Counted from the stretch's first letter, positions 1 through 11,028 are shown. The stretch: 42,661 nucleotides of DNA from Thioalkalivibrio sp. (GCA_007692435.1 RECA01000100.1:1-42661); one strand, 5' to 3'. Translations and numbers: made by a program. The notes: generated by a model not told the origin, from the sequence alone.

Positions 1-2
1 GA

Positions 3-47
3 GGGTGCCAGGCGGCGGGTGCCAGGCGGCGGCGGGTGCCTGGCGGC
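3..47. repeat. Short tandem repeat, three units of about 14 bp
   Basis: The unit gggtgcc(a/t)ggcggc occurs at 3-16, 17-30 and, after a three-base insertion, 34-47. It runs into the left arm of the first foldback element. It may continue to the left of the window. No function is apparent. Confidence 0.7.
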
Positions 48-150
48 GGATCTGGCGGGCTGGCCGGTGGGACGCCGTGAATACATCCATGTAGGCTTGA
101 CGGCAGCATCCTTGCTGCCGACACCCACCGGCCAGCCCGCCAGATCCGCC
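45..150 (-). repeat. Foldback element copy 1 (27-bp perfect arms, 52-nt core)
   Basis: Positions 45-71 and 124-150 are perfect reverse complements (27 bp, outer end ggcggatctggcgggc). They enclose a 52-nt core at 72-123. On the minus strand the core matches the cores of copies 2 and 3 with only a few substitutions. Within the core lies an 8-bp inner hairpin (cggcagca at 101-108, tgctgccg at 113-120), then a conserved segment reading, on the minus strand, cctacatgga. The arms do not resemble those of the other copies. Transcribed or single-stranded, it would form one very long hairpin. The function is unknown. The sequence shows structure, not role. Confidence 0.9.
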
Positions 151-342
151 TCCCCAACGCCGGGGTGATCCCCGACCGGTACCTCCACCCCTCTCCAGCG
201 TGGGGGCACAAATCCGCCGCGAGCGGATTTCCAACCGCCAGAGGCAAGGCCCAGGGACGTTCGCCAGGAGACCCCGTGTAACGGTTGCGAAGAGGGCATG
301 CGGCGTCCCGCGTGGATTCACGCCTGCTGTCCACGGCTGAGA

Positions 343-426
343 GATGCGGAGCCGCCCCCCGGTCTGCGGGTGTCGGCAGCAGCATCCCTGCTGCCGACAG
401 CCACCGGCCAGCCCGCCAGATCCGCC
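343..426. repeat. Hybrid or decayed foldback element
   Basis: The left part (343-385) resembles the left arm and core start of copy 2 (gatgcggagccg, then cggtctgcgggtgtcggcag). The right part (about 388-426) resembles the core edge and right arm of copy 1 (ctgctgccgaca, then ccaccggccagcccgccag). The two core-start halves are joined head to head, giving a 12-bp inner palindrome (tgtcggcagcag/ctgctgccgaca with a 5-base spacer). The cctacatgga half of the core is missing. The outer arms are no longer complementary to each other. This is best explained as recombination between two elements. Confidence 0.75.
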
Positions 427-570
427 GCCCCAGCGCCTGGGTCGTTCCTGACCCTAACCTCCGGCCCCGTTACTCCAGGCATCCTGCCCTCCGCCGTTCG
501 CGCCCGCACGCGGGAAAGGGTTGGGGCGGGGCACCCGGCCTCCCCCACCGATCCACGTCCGCGGTTGAGA

Positions 571-680
571 GATGCGGAGCCGACCTCCCGGTCTGCGGGT
601 GTCGGCAGCAGGGATGCTGCCGTCAAGCCTACATGGAGGTATTCACGGCGTCCCGCAGACCGGGAGGTCGGCTCCGCATC
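571..680 (+). repeat. Foldback element copy 2 (29-bp perfect arms, 52-nt core)
   Basis: The arms at 571-599 and 652-680 are perfect reverse complements (29 bp, starting gatgcggagccgacctcc). The core at 600-651 is 52 nt, exactly as in copies 1 and 3. It begins tgtcggcagc, contains the inner hairpin cggcagca/tgctgccg (603-610 and 615-622), and ends ggcgt. The core faces the plus strand. The arms are unrelated to those of copies 1 and 3 apart from the ggg next to the core. The element lies 66 bases beyond the stop codon of pgeF, in the 3' region of the rluD-pgeF unit. Confidence 0.92.
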
Positions 681-746
681 CGGGCACCCACCGTCACGGC
701 AAAGCTCTCGTGCCAGATCCCGGCACCCGCCTCAGACGGAACGGGG

Positions 747-1487
747 TCAGCCCACCCGCCAGATCAGGGTGGCCATGCGGCCGCAGGTGCCGTCGCGGCG
801 ATAGGAGAAGAAGGTCTCGGACTCGGCGTGGGTGCAGCGGCCGCCGCCGTGGATTTCGCGCAGGCCGGCGCGCTCGAGCCTGAGGCGCGCGAGGCGGTAG
901 ATGTCGGCGAACCAGCGGTCGCCGGTGCCTGGCCTGAAGGCGCCCGTGGCTTCGGCATCCTGGCCGATAAAGGCCGCGCGGACCTCCGGTCCGACCTCGA
1001 AGGCCTCCGGGCCGATCGCGGGTCCGAGCCAGGCGGTGACCTGTGCCGGGGGATATCCCAGGGCATCGAGGGTGGCCTCCAGCACGCCGCCGGCCAGGCC
1101 GCGCCAGCCCGCGTGCGCGGCGGCGACCTCGCGTCCGTCGAGGGTCGCGAAGAGCACCGGCAGGCAATCGGCGGTCTGCACGCTGCAGACCTCGCCCGGA
1201 CCCCGGGCGACCACCGCGTCGGCCTCGAGCGCGCCGGCCATCGCCGCCGCCTCAGCCACCGCGGTACCGTGCACCTGTGTCGGCCACAGCGGCGGCCGCG
1301 GCAGGTCCAGTGCCGCGCCCAGCAGGCTCCGGTTGCGGTGGACGGCCGCGGGGTCGTCGCCCGTGTGCAGCGCGAGGTTGAGGCTCTGCCAGGGCCCGGT
1401 GCTGACGCCACCGGCACGGGTGGTCTGGACCGCGCGCAGGTTCGCCGGCAGCGGCCAGTCGGGAACGATCAGCGGCAGGGCGCTCAC
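747..1487 (-). CDS. pgeF: Peptidoglycan editing factor PgeF (YfiH, laccase-domain family)
   Basis: This is a 246-residue member of the YfiH/DUF152 family. In E. coli the protein removes wrongly incorporated amino acids from peptidoglycan precursors; homologues are also described as copper oxidases or purine nucleoside phosphorylases. The metal-site motifs are present: QVHG (71-74), ADCLPV (106-111) and HAGWRG (125-130), and a late GGRCTH motif. The ligands would be His73, Cys108 and His125. The start is a GTG whose first bases overlap the TGA of rluD (GTGA), so translation is probably coupled. The ORF track fuses this gene with an upstream shadow frame; the true start is the GTG at 1487. The rluD-pgeF order is common in proteobacteria. 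Confidence 0.93.
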   Translation of the reverse strand: MSALPLIVPDWPLPANLRAVQTTRAGGVSTGPWQSLNLALHTGDDPAAVHRNRSLLGAALDLPRPPLWPTQVHGTAVAEAAAMAGALEADAVVARGPGEVCSVQTADCLPVLFATLDGREVAAAHAGWRGLAGGVLEATLDALGYPPAQVTAWLGPAIGPEAFEVGPEVRAAFIGQDAEATGAFRPGTGDRWFADIYRLARLRLERAGLREIHGGGRCTHAESETFFSYRRDGTCGRMATLIWRVG

Positions 1488-2461
1488 GGCCGCCCCCCGG
1501 AGGTCTCCATCACCACGGCGTCGCGTTCCAGTGCCTCGAGCAGGGCCTGGAAGTCCGCAGGCAGCGGGGCCTCGAAACGGCACTCGGCACCGGTGACCGG
1601 GTGCAGCAGGCCGAGAACGGCGGCGTGGAGGGCCTGGCGCCGGAAGGCCGCCAGGGCCTGTGCCGCCGGCTCGGTCATCCCGCGTACCGGCCGCGGCCGC
1701 CCGCCATAGGTCGGGTCGCCCACCACCGGGTGCCCGACCTGCGCCATGTGCACGCGGATCTGGTGGGTGCGCCCGGTATCCAGACGGACCGCCACCAGGG
1801 TGTGTGCGCGCAGGCGCTTCAGGAGGCGGTAGTGGGTCACCGACGGCCTGCCGCCCCCGACCACCGCCATGCGCTTGCGGTCGACCGGATGGCGGCCGAT
1901 CGGCTGGTCGATGGTCCCGCCGCTGATCGGCAGGCCACGGATCAGCGCCCGGTACTCCCGGTGCACGCTGCGCTGCTGGAGCTGGCGCACCAGGCTGGTC
2001 CGGGCGGCCGGCGTGCGCGCGATCACCATCAGGCCCGTGGTGTCCCGGTCCAGGCGGTGCACGATGCCGGCCCGCGGCAGCGCCGCGAGTTCCGGGGCGT
2101 AGTGCAGCAGCGCGTTCACCAGCGTGCCGGAGGGATGCCCGGCCGCCGGATGCACCACGAGCCCCGCCGGCTTGTTGACCACGATGATCGCCGTATCCGC
2201 GTATACCACGTCGAGCTCGATGGCTTCTGCGCGCGAGGCGGACTCGGGGGCCTCCGGGACCGCCAGACAGACCTCCTCTCCGCCGCGCACGGTCGTCTTC
2301 GGCTTCGGCTGACCGCCATCGACCGTCAGCACCCCCTCCCGAAGCCACTGGCTCAACTGGCTGCGTGAGTATTCCGCGAAGACGCGCGCAAGCGCCGCGT
2401 CCAGGCGCTGCCCCGCGAGTTCCTGCGGCAGCATCACGGACCGTTGTTCAGTACCGGCCAT
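1484..2461 (-). CDS. rluD: 23S rRNA pseudouridine synthase RluD
   Basis: RluD converts uridines 1911, 1915 and 1917 (E. coli numbering) in helix 69 of 23S rRNA to pseudouridine. The 325-residue protein has an N-terminal S4-like RNA-binding domain (about 10-75) and a RluA-type catalytic domain. The signature HRLDRDT lies at 135-141, with Asp138 as the predicted catalytic residue. The motif RTHQIRVH, typical of the family, follows later. The ORF track starts 23 codons upstream, but homology begins at the ATG at 2461. The gene is divergent from bamD with about 70 bases between them and overlaps pgeF by four bases. The rluD/bamD divergent pair is conserved in many gammaproteobacteria. Confidence 0.95.
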   Translation of the reverse strand: MAGTEQRSVMLPQELAGQRLDAALARVFAEYSRSQLSQWLREGVLTVDGGQPKPKTTVRGGEEVCLAVPEAPESASRAEAIELDVVYADTAIIVVNKPAGLVVHPAAGHPSGTLVNALLHYAPELAALPRAGIVHRLDRDTTGLMVIARTPAARTSLVRQLQQRSVHREYRALIRGLPISGGTIDQPIGRHPVDRKRMAVVGGGRPSVTHYRLLKRLRAHTLVAVRLDTGRTHQIRVHMAQVGHPVVGDPTYGGRPRPVRGMTEPAAQALAAFRRQALHAAVLGLLHPVTGAECRFEAPLPADFQALLEALERDAVVMETSGGRP

Positions 2462-2492
2462 TGCCGCCACGCGGCCCCCGGCCGCATTGTTG

Positions 2493-2498
2493 TAGAAT
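2493..2498 (+). promoter_or_regulatory. Candidate -10 element for bamD
   Basis: TAGAAT lies in the short gap between the divergent rluD and bamD genes. No good -35 is visible at 16-18 bases. Transcription would begin near 2505, just before an in-frame ATG at 2508 and 27 bases before the preferred GTG start. This is an inference from sequence only. Confidence 0.45.
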
Positions 2499-2531
2499 CC
2501 ACGCCTGATGCATTGTTCTCGAGGCCCCACC

Positions 2532-3362
2532 GTGTCGGTAGTTCGCTGGTTGATCGTTCTGGCCGTTATCTTAACCGTGTCCGGCTGCGCGGCCTTGCGG
2601 GACGACCCGACGGCGGACTGGTCGGCGAGCCAGCTGTACGGGGAGGCGAAGGCGGCGCTGGATTCCCGGAACTACCAGCAGGCGGTCGAATATTACGAGC
2701 TGCTGGAGGCCCGCTTCCCCTTCGGCCGCTTTGCGCAGCAGGCGCAGATCGAGATCCCCTACGCGTATTACAAGGCCGGCGAAGCCGAGGCGGCGCTGGC
2801 CGCGGTCGACCGCTTCGTGCAGCTGAACCCCCGGCACCCGAACCTCGACTACGCCTACTATCTGCGCGGGCTGATCAATTTCGACCCCGACCAGGGCTTC
2901 CTGAGCCGGATCTTCCCGATGGACCCGGCGGAGATGGACACCGGCCCGCTGGAGCAGGCCTTCCAGGACTTCGGCCGGCTGGTCAGCGAATACCCGGAGA
3001 GCCGTTACGCAACCGACGCCCGGCAGCGCATGGTCTTCATACGCGACGCGCTGGCCGCCCACGAGCTGCGGGTGGCCCAGTTCTACATCGAGCGCCGGGC
3101 CTGGGTCGCGGCCGTGCAGCGCGCCCGTTTTGTGGTGGAGCGCTACCCGGGTGCGGCGGTGATGCCACAGGCACTGGCCATCCTGTACCAGAGCTACGAG
3201 GCGCTGGACCTCGACGATCACGCCGAGAACACCCTGGCCGTGCTGGAACTGAACCACCCCGACCAGGCGGAGGCGGTTCTGGCCGGACAACCCGTGGTCA
3301 TCGGCGAGCAGGCGGGCGGAGTGCGCGGCTTGCTCGAGCGCCTGCCCTTCTTCGCGAACTGA
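2532..3362 (+). CDS. bamD: Outer membrane assembly lipoprotein BamD
   Basis: BamD is the essential lipoprotein of the BAM complex, which inserts beta-barrel proteins into the outer membrane. The product (276 residues) has a signal peptide with lipobox VSGC, so Cys19 would be lipidated. TPR-like helical repeats follow, including the family pattern LYGEAKAAL and YYELLEARFPFG. The GTG at 2532 is preferred because GAGG stands seven bases before it. An in-frame ATG at 2508 would add eight residues before the signal peptide and has no ribosome binding site, though it could serve a leaderless message. It converges with glnB, 47 bases apart. Confidence 0.93.
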   Translation: MSVVRWLIVLAVILTVSGCAALRDDPTADWSASQLYGEAKAALDSRNYQQAVEYYELLEARFPFGRFAQQAQIEIPYAYYKAGEAEAALAAVDRFVQLNPRHPNLDYAYYLRGLINFDPDQGFLSRIFPMDPAEMDTGPLEQAFQDFGRLVSEYPESRYATDARQRMVFIRDALAAHELRVAQFYIERRAWVAAVQRARFVVERYPGAAVMPQALAILYQSYEALDLDDHAENTLAVLELNHPDQAEAVLAGQPVVIGEQAGGVRGLLERLPFFAN

Positions 3363-3409
3363 AGCGGGCCGGGTCCGACCCGACGGGCGCGCGACGCCGG
3401 TTCTTGCCG

Positions 3410-5490
<2,081 letters not shown>

Positions 5491-5520
5491 CGTAGGGGCC
5501 CGGATCCGCTTGCGCGCGCT

Positions 5521-6386
5521 TCAGCCGAGGGCCCGGGCCATTGCGGCACCGAGTTCAGCCGGACTCGCCGCGATCTCCGCACCCGCGTCGCGCAGGGCCG
5601 CGATCTTCTGGGCGGCGGTACCCTGCCCGCCCGCGATGATCGCACCCGCATGGCCCATCCGGCGGCCCGGCGGCGCGGTGGCCCCGGCGATGTAGGCCGC
5701 GACCGGCTTGTCGAAGGATTCCCGGATGAAGGCTGCGGCCTGTTCCTCGGCCTCACCACCGATCTCGCCGACCAGCAGCACCCCCTCGGTCTCCGGATCC
5801 TCGGCGAACAGCCGGAGACAGTCGACGAAGTCCAGCCCCTGGATCGGGTCCCCGCCGATCCCGATGCAGGTGCTCTGTCCCAGGCCGAGATCACTGGTCT
5901 GCTTCACCGCCTCGTAGGTCAGGGTGCCCGAGCGCGACACGATGCCCACCCGGCCGCGGCGGTGGATGTAACCCGGCATGATGCCGACCTTGCAGGCCTC
6001 GGGCGTGATGATTCCCGGACAGTTCGGACCGATCAGCCGCGTCGGGCCCTGGGCCAGGTACTGCTTCACGCGGATCATGTCCTGCACCGGGATGCCCTCG
6101 GTGATGCAGACCACCAGTTCGATGCCCGCATCGGCCGCCTCGCAGATCGCATCCGCGGCAAAGGCGGCCGGCACGTAGATCATCGTGGCCTCCGCGCCGG
6201 CCTCCTGCACGGCGTCGGCGACGGTATCGAAGACCGGCAGCTCCAGGTGCCGCTGTCCGCCCTTGCCCGGCGTCACGCCCCCGACCATCCGCGTGCCATA
6301 GGCGATGGCCTGTTCCGAGTGGAATGTGCCCTGCCTTCCGGTGAAGCCCTGGCAGATCACCCGGGTGTCGCGGTCAACGAGGATGC

Positions 6387-6390
<4 letters not shown>
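5521..6390 (-). CDS. sucD: Succinyl-CoA ligase (ADP-forming), alpha subunit
   Basis: SucD and SucC interconvert succinyl-CoA and succinate with substrate-level phosphorylation in the TCA cycle. The 289-residue alpha subunit has an N-terminal CoA-binding Rossmann domain ([14 protein letters not shown]). The phosphorylated active-site histidine is His247 in [10 protein letters not shown]. The GNP/citrate-lyase-like segment [10 protein letters not shown] is intact. The ATG overlaps the sucC stop (ATGA) and a GGAGG site lies seven bases upstream inside sucC. Length and sequence are normal for the family. Confidence 0.97.
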
Positions 6391-7547
<1,157 letters not shown>

Positions 7548-7555
7548 GCGACCTG

Positions 7556-7584
7556 AGCATAGCGAGCCGCCGGTCCAGCCACAA
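7556..7584 (-). promoter_or_regulatory. Candidate sigma-70 promoter for sucCD-nadE-glnB
   Basis: On the minus strand TTGTGG (7584-7579) and TATGCT (7561-7556) are separated by 17 bases. The -10 ends only eight bases before the sucC ATG, so a transcript from it would have almost no leader. An AGG at six bases before the ATG could act as a weak ribosome binding site if a longer transcript exists. Confidence 0.45.
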
Positions 7585-7659
7585 CCACCATCGGCGGCGG
7601 CACGGGTTCCGGCGGCCGTGGCGGTGCGCCGCGGCGTGCACCGCGCCAACGGGCCCTGG

Positions 7660-7668
7660 TGTTAGAAT
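7660..7668 (+). promoter_or_regulatory. Extended -10 promoter directly before the 80-residue gene
   Basis: The sequence TGTTAGAAT is an extended -10 (TGn plus TAGAAT). It ends six bases before the ATG at 7675. The usual spacing puts the transcription start at about the A of the ATG, implying a leaderless message. No good -35 is seen, which fits an extended -10 type promoter. Confidence 0.5.
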
Positions 7669-7674
7669 CGCGGC

Positions 7675-7917
7675 ATGAGACTTCTGCTGCTGATTGCCGC
7701 GATCGTGGGCGTGTTCCTGATTGTCCGCACGCTGCTTCGCAGTTCGGGACGTAAGCGGCCGGAGACGCCCGAGAGGCTGAAACAGCAGGGCGCGGTGGTG
7801 CGCTGCGCACACTGCGGCGTCCACGTGCCACAATTCGAGGCCCATCGTTCCGGCAACCGGATGTACTGTTCCCGGGAGCATGCCCTCGCGGACAAGCGCG
7901 ACAGCAACGAAGGCTGA
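7675..7917 (+). CDS. Small membrane-anchored zinc-ribbon protein (PP0621 family)
   Basis: This 80-residue protein has one N-terminal membrane segment (about 2-20, LLLLIAAIVGVFLIV) and a short basic linker. A zinc-binding pair follows, CAHCG and a later YCSREH, so the soluble part probably binds one metal ion. It belongs to the PP0621-type family, whose molecular role I do not know. In pseudomonads and relatives it is found next to pilS-pilR, as here, where its stop lies five bases before the pilS start. A part in type IV pilus regulation is therefore suggested only by context. Confidence 0.8.
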   Translation: MRLLLLIAAIVGVFLIVRTLLRSSGRKRPETPERLKQQGAVVRCAHCGVHVPQFEAHRSGNRMYCSREHALADKRDSNEG

Positions 7918-7922
7918 TCCCC

Positions 7923-9566
7923 GTGATCGCCCATGACGAGATTTCCCGGTCACTCTGGCTGACCGCGCTGTACCGGCTCTTCGTCGCCCTCTTCCTGATC
8001 TGGCTGGCCACGCTCGCCCCCGGCGACCCGGGCTTCGTGCCCCCGGCCCCCGTGCCCTACCTGTTCATCAGCGTCGCGTACCTGGCCTTCGCGCTGGTGA
8101 TGGTGGTGCTGGCACGCAATCCCGGCGAGGAATTCAGGGGCCTGTCCCCGTACAAGGCCATCGGCGGCGCGCTGCTCGACATCCTCGCGATCAGCCTGAT
8201 CCTGCTCACCGCCGGGGGCGTGCAGAGCGGGCTCGGCCTGCTGCTGATCCCGGCGGTCGCCGCGATCGCCACCATGACCAGTGGCCGGACCAGCCTGTTC
8301 ATCGCGGCGCTGGCGACGCTGATGATCCTGCTGACCGAACTGCTGATCGGGCCCGCCCTGCCGTGGCCATTCGAGCCGGGACCGACACAGGCCGGCCTGC
8401 TGGGCGCAACGCTCTTCATCGCGGTGGTGCTGACCTCGCGGCTGGCCCAGCGGGCGGGCAGCAGCGAGGCACGCGTCGCGCGCCAGGAGCTGGCCCTTGC
8501 CAGCATGGCCGAGCTGAACGCCCAGATCATCGCCCGGATGGGCGCCGGGGTCATCGCGCTGGATCCGGACGGCCAGGTGCTCAGTATCAACGAGGCGGCC
8601 CGCCGCCTGCTGCCGCCCCGAAGCGGGTCGACCATCGACGCGCTGTCGCCGCGGCTCAAGGCAATCGTTGAACAGTGGCAGGAGAACAGCGGCCGTTCGG
8701 AACTCCACGTGATCCCCGGAGACGAGGAACAGACGGAACTCGAGGTCCGGCTGGCGCCGCTCGGGATGTTCGGCGAACAGGGCGCGCTGCTGCTGGTCGA
8801 CGACGCCGCGGAGAGCAAGCGCCGGGCCCAGGCCGCGAAGCTCGAGGCCATCGGCCGCCTGACCGCCAGCATTGCCCACGAGATCCGCAACCCCCTCGGC
8901 GCGATCAGCCACAGCGCCCAGCTGCTCGCGGAATCGCCGAAGCTGGGCGCCCCCGACCAGCGCCTGCTCGACATCATCCTCAAGCAGAGCCAGCGGGTCG
9001 ACGGGGTGATCCGCAACGTCCTCGGACTGACCCGCGGCGGTTCCCCCCAGCGGGAGACCTTCAACCTGAAGGAACGGCTCGAGCGCTTCGCCGAGGAGTT
9101 CTGCAGCGCGGCGCAGATGCCCCGCAGTTCGCTGCGCATCAGTGTCCACCCCGGGGACTCGGAGGTGCTGTTCGACCCCTCCCAGCTCAACCAGGTGCTG
9201 TGGAACCTGTGCATGAACGCGCGCCTGCACGGCGGTCACGACCGGCCCGAGAGCCCCCCGGTGATCCTGCGCGGCGGCGCCGGCCAGATCCGCCGCTCGG
9301 TCACCCTCGACGTGATCGACGACGGTCCCGGGATACCGCCCGCGGACCGCGAGGGCCTGTTCGAGCCATTCTCCTCGAAGTCGGCAGGCGGCACCGGCCT
9401 CGGGCTTTACATCTCCAGGCTGCTCTGCGAAAACAATGGCGCTGCACTCGAGTATGTTCAGCAGCCTCGGGGCGGATGCTTCCGGATCCTCTTCGCGCCC
9501 ACGGATTCGCCGGTCCATGGGTCGAACCTCAAGGAACCGCCAACCCTGGCCGACAACCCCGGATGA
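7923..9566 (+). CDS. pilS: Sensor histidine kinase PilS
   Basis: PilS is the membrane kinase that controls PilR and so type IV pilin transcription. The 547 residues begin with six predicted membrane helices (about 15-173), the hallmark of PilS. A PAS-like segment (about 190-300) follows. The HisKA H-box SIAHEIRNPLG has the phosphoacceptor His319. The HATPase domain has the N-box WNLCMNARLHG, DDGPGIPP and GGTGLGLYI. The GTG start at 7923 has AAGG about ten bases upstream, in the end of the preceding gene. The kinase lies 100 bases before pilR. No pilA is in the window. Confidence 0.93.
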   Translation: MIAHDEISRSLWLTALYRLFVALFLIWLATLAPGDPGFVPPAPVPYLFISVAYLAFALVMVVLARNPGEEFRGLSPYKAIGGALLDILAISLILLTAGGVQSGLGLLLIPAVAAIATMTSGRTSLFIAALATLMILLTELLIGPALPWPFEPGPTQAGLLGATLFIAVVLTSRLAQRAGSSEARVARQELALASMAELNAQIIARMGAGVIALDPDGQVLSINEAARRLLPPRSGSTIDALSPRLKAIVEQWQENSGRSELHVIPGDEEQTELEVRLAPLGMFGEQGALLLVDDAAESKRRAQAAKLEAIGRLTASIAHEIRNPLGAISHSAQLLAESPKLGAPDQRLLDIILKQSQRVDGVIRNVLGLTRGGSPQRETFNLKERLERFAEEFCSAAQMPRSSLRISVHPGDSEVLFDPSQLNQVLWNLCMNARLHGGHDRPESPPVILRGGAGQIRRSVTLDVIDDGPGIPPADREGLFEPFSSKSAGGTGLGLYISRLLCENNGAALEYVQQPRGGCFRILFAPTDSPVHGSNLKEPPTLADNPG

Positions 9567-9666
9567 GCGGGTGCCGATGCCCACAGACTTGCCGAGCCGA
9601 GAGCCATCCCAGGTCATGTACGCGAACGCAGCAACGATCACGAGCACTGCATCCCGAGGGCGGCGG

Positions 9667-11028
9667 ATGAGCATCAAGCACGTGCTGGTCGTCGATGACG
9701 AACCGGACATCTGTGCACTGCTGGAGATCACGCTGCAGCGCATGGGCATCGAGGCCACCAGTACCACGCGCATGCGGGAGGCCCTGGACCTGGTCGGCAG
9801 GCGCGCCTTCGATCTGTGCCTGACCGACATGCGGATGCCCGACGGCGACGGCCTCGAGCTGGTGCAGCACATTCAGCGGCACTGCCCCGACCTCCCGGTG
9901 GCGGTGATCACCGCCCACGGCAGCGTCGACAGCGCGGTGAACGCGCTGAAGCTGGGCGCCTTCGATTTCGTGACCAAGCCGGTGAACCTGGAGATGCTGC
10001 GCCGGCTGATCGACAGCGCGCTGAAACTGGGGACGGCACCGGCCCTGGACGACCGGTTGCAGGACACCGGGGAATCAGGGGACTCCGGTCCGCTGCTCGG
10101 ACGTTCCGGGGCCATGGACCAGCTGCGCGCGCGGGTCGGGCGCCTTGCGCGCAGCCAGGCGCCGGTGATGATCCTCGGCGAATCCGGCTCCGGCAAGGAG
10201 CTGGCCGCGCGCGAGATCCACCGCCTCGGGTCCCGCAGCGACCAGCCCTTCGTTCCGGTGAACTGCGGCGCGATCCCCGCAGAGCTGATGGAGAGCGAGT
10301 TCTTCGGACACTGCAAGGGCGCCTTCACCGGGGCGGTGCGGGACAAGCAGGGCCTGTTCCGCGAGGCGCACGGAGGCACCCTGTTCCTGGACGAGATCGC
10401 CGAGCTGCCGCTGGCGCTGCAGGTCAAGCTGCTGCGGGCCTTGCAGGAGCGCGCGATCAAGCCGGTGGGTTCGGCACGCGAGGAGAGCGTCGACGTGCGC
10501 ATCCTGTCGGCCACCCACAAGGACCTCGCGGCCGAGGTGGACGAGGGGCACTTCCGTCAGGACCTGTACTACCGCCTGAACGTCGTCGAACTGCGGATGC
10601 CCCCGCTGAGGGAGCGTCCCGAGGATATCGGATCCCTGGCCACGCACATCCTCCGCCAGATCGCGGACCGCTGGGGTCTCCCGCCGCTGTCGCTGGAGTC
10701 CGCGGCGATGGACCGCCTCACCGGTTATCACTTCCCGGGCAATGTGCGCGAACTGGAGAACATCCTGGAGCGGGCCGCCGTGATGGTCGACGGGCCGGTG
10801 ATCGACGCCGAAGCGCTGGAGTTCCCGGAGCGCGGGGCCGCGCAGCGCAACGCGGCACTGACGGTCAACGACAGTGTGGGGCTGGACGATCAGCTCGCGG
10901 AACAGGAACGGGCCGCGCTCGAGGCGGCACTGGCGAAGACCGGCGGCAACCGGACCGCAGCCGCCCGGCTCCTCGGCCTCAGCTTCCGGCAGCTCCGCTA
11001 TCGCCTGAAGAAGCTCGGGATCGACTAG
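9667..11028 (+). CDS. pilR: Sigma-54-dependent response regulator PilR
   Basis: This 453-residue NtrC-family activator has a receiver domain (phosphoacceptor Asp54 in LTDMRMPDG). Its AAA+ domain carries Walker A GESGSGKE and the sigma-54 contact loop GAFTGA. A C-terminal Fis-type helix-turn-helix (GGNRTAAARLLGLSFRQLRYRL) completes it. It should activate pilin genes with RpoN. The ATG at 9667 is chosen because GAGGG precedes it and the receiver begins there (MSIKHVLVVDDEP). Another ATG at 9577 would add 30 residues of no known domain. It converges with maf at a distance of 13 bases, leaving no room for a separate terminator. Confidence 0.94.
   Translation: MSIKHVLVVDDEPDICALLEITLQRMGIEATSTTRMREALDLVGRRAFDLCLTDMRMPDGDGLELVQHIQRHCPDLPVAVITAHGSVDSAVNALKLGAFDFVTKPVNLEMLRRLIDSALKLGTAPALDDRLQDTGESGDSGPLLGRSGAMDQLRARVGRLARSQAPVMILGESGSGKELAAREIHRLGSRSDQPFVPVNCGAIPAELMESEFFGHCKGAFTGAVRDKQGLFREAHGGTLFLDEIAELPLALQVKLLRALQERAIKPVGSAREESVDVRILSATHKDLAAEVDEGHFRQDLYYRLNVVELRMPPLRERPEDIGSLATHILRQIADRWGLPPLSLESAAMDRLTGYHFPGNVRELENILERAAVMVDGPVIDAEALEFPERGAAQRNAALTVNDSVGLDDQLAEQERAALEAALAKTGGNRTAAARLLGLSFRQLRYRLKKLGID

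Larger units (their letters stand above)
1..746. other. Long non-coding region rich in inverted repeats
   Basis: I find no convincing gene in these 746 bases. The ORFs listed here are open only because GC-rich DNA has few stop codons. Their translations match no protein family I know, and they run through hairpin repeats. The region holds a short tandem repeat (3-47), two complete foldback elements (45-150 and 571-680) and a hybrid element (343-426). There is also an 8-bp inverted repeat at 210-230 (arms aaatccgc/gcggattt). Flanks of the elements are also related: the stretch just after 150 resembles that after 426, and the stretch just before 343 resembles that before 571. This suggests local duplication and recombination. 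No clear terminator with a T-run follows pgeF on the minus strand. Confidence 0.8.

Noticed and set aside
1-746. CRISPR array or integron attC-like array
   Set aside because: The repeats are few, of unequal spacing, in both orientations and have long perfect palindromes. There are no regular spacers and no integrase or cas genes.
285-1709. 474-residue plus-strand ORF and other long ORFs in 1-2400
   Set aside because: They run antisense to pgeF and rluD and through the hairpin repeats. They match no family and are products of high GC.
3363-3409. Terminator between bamD and glnB
   Set aside because: Only a 5-bp stem (cgggt/acccg) and no T-run were visible.
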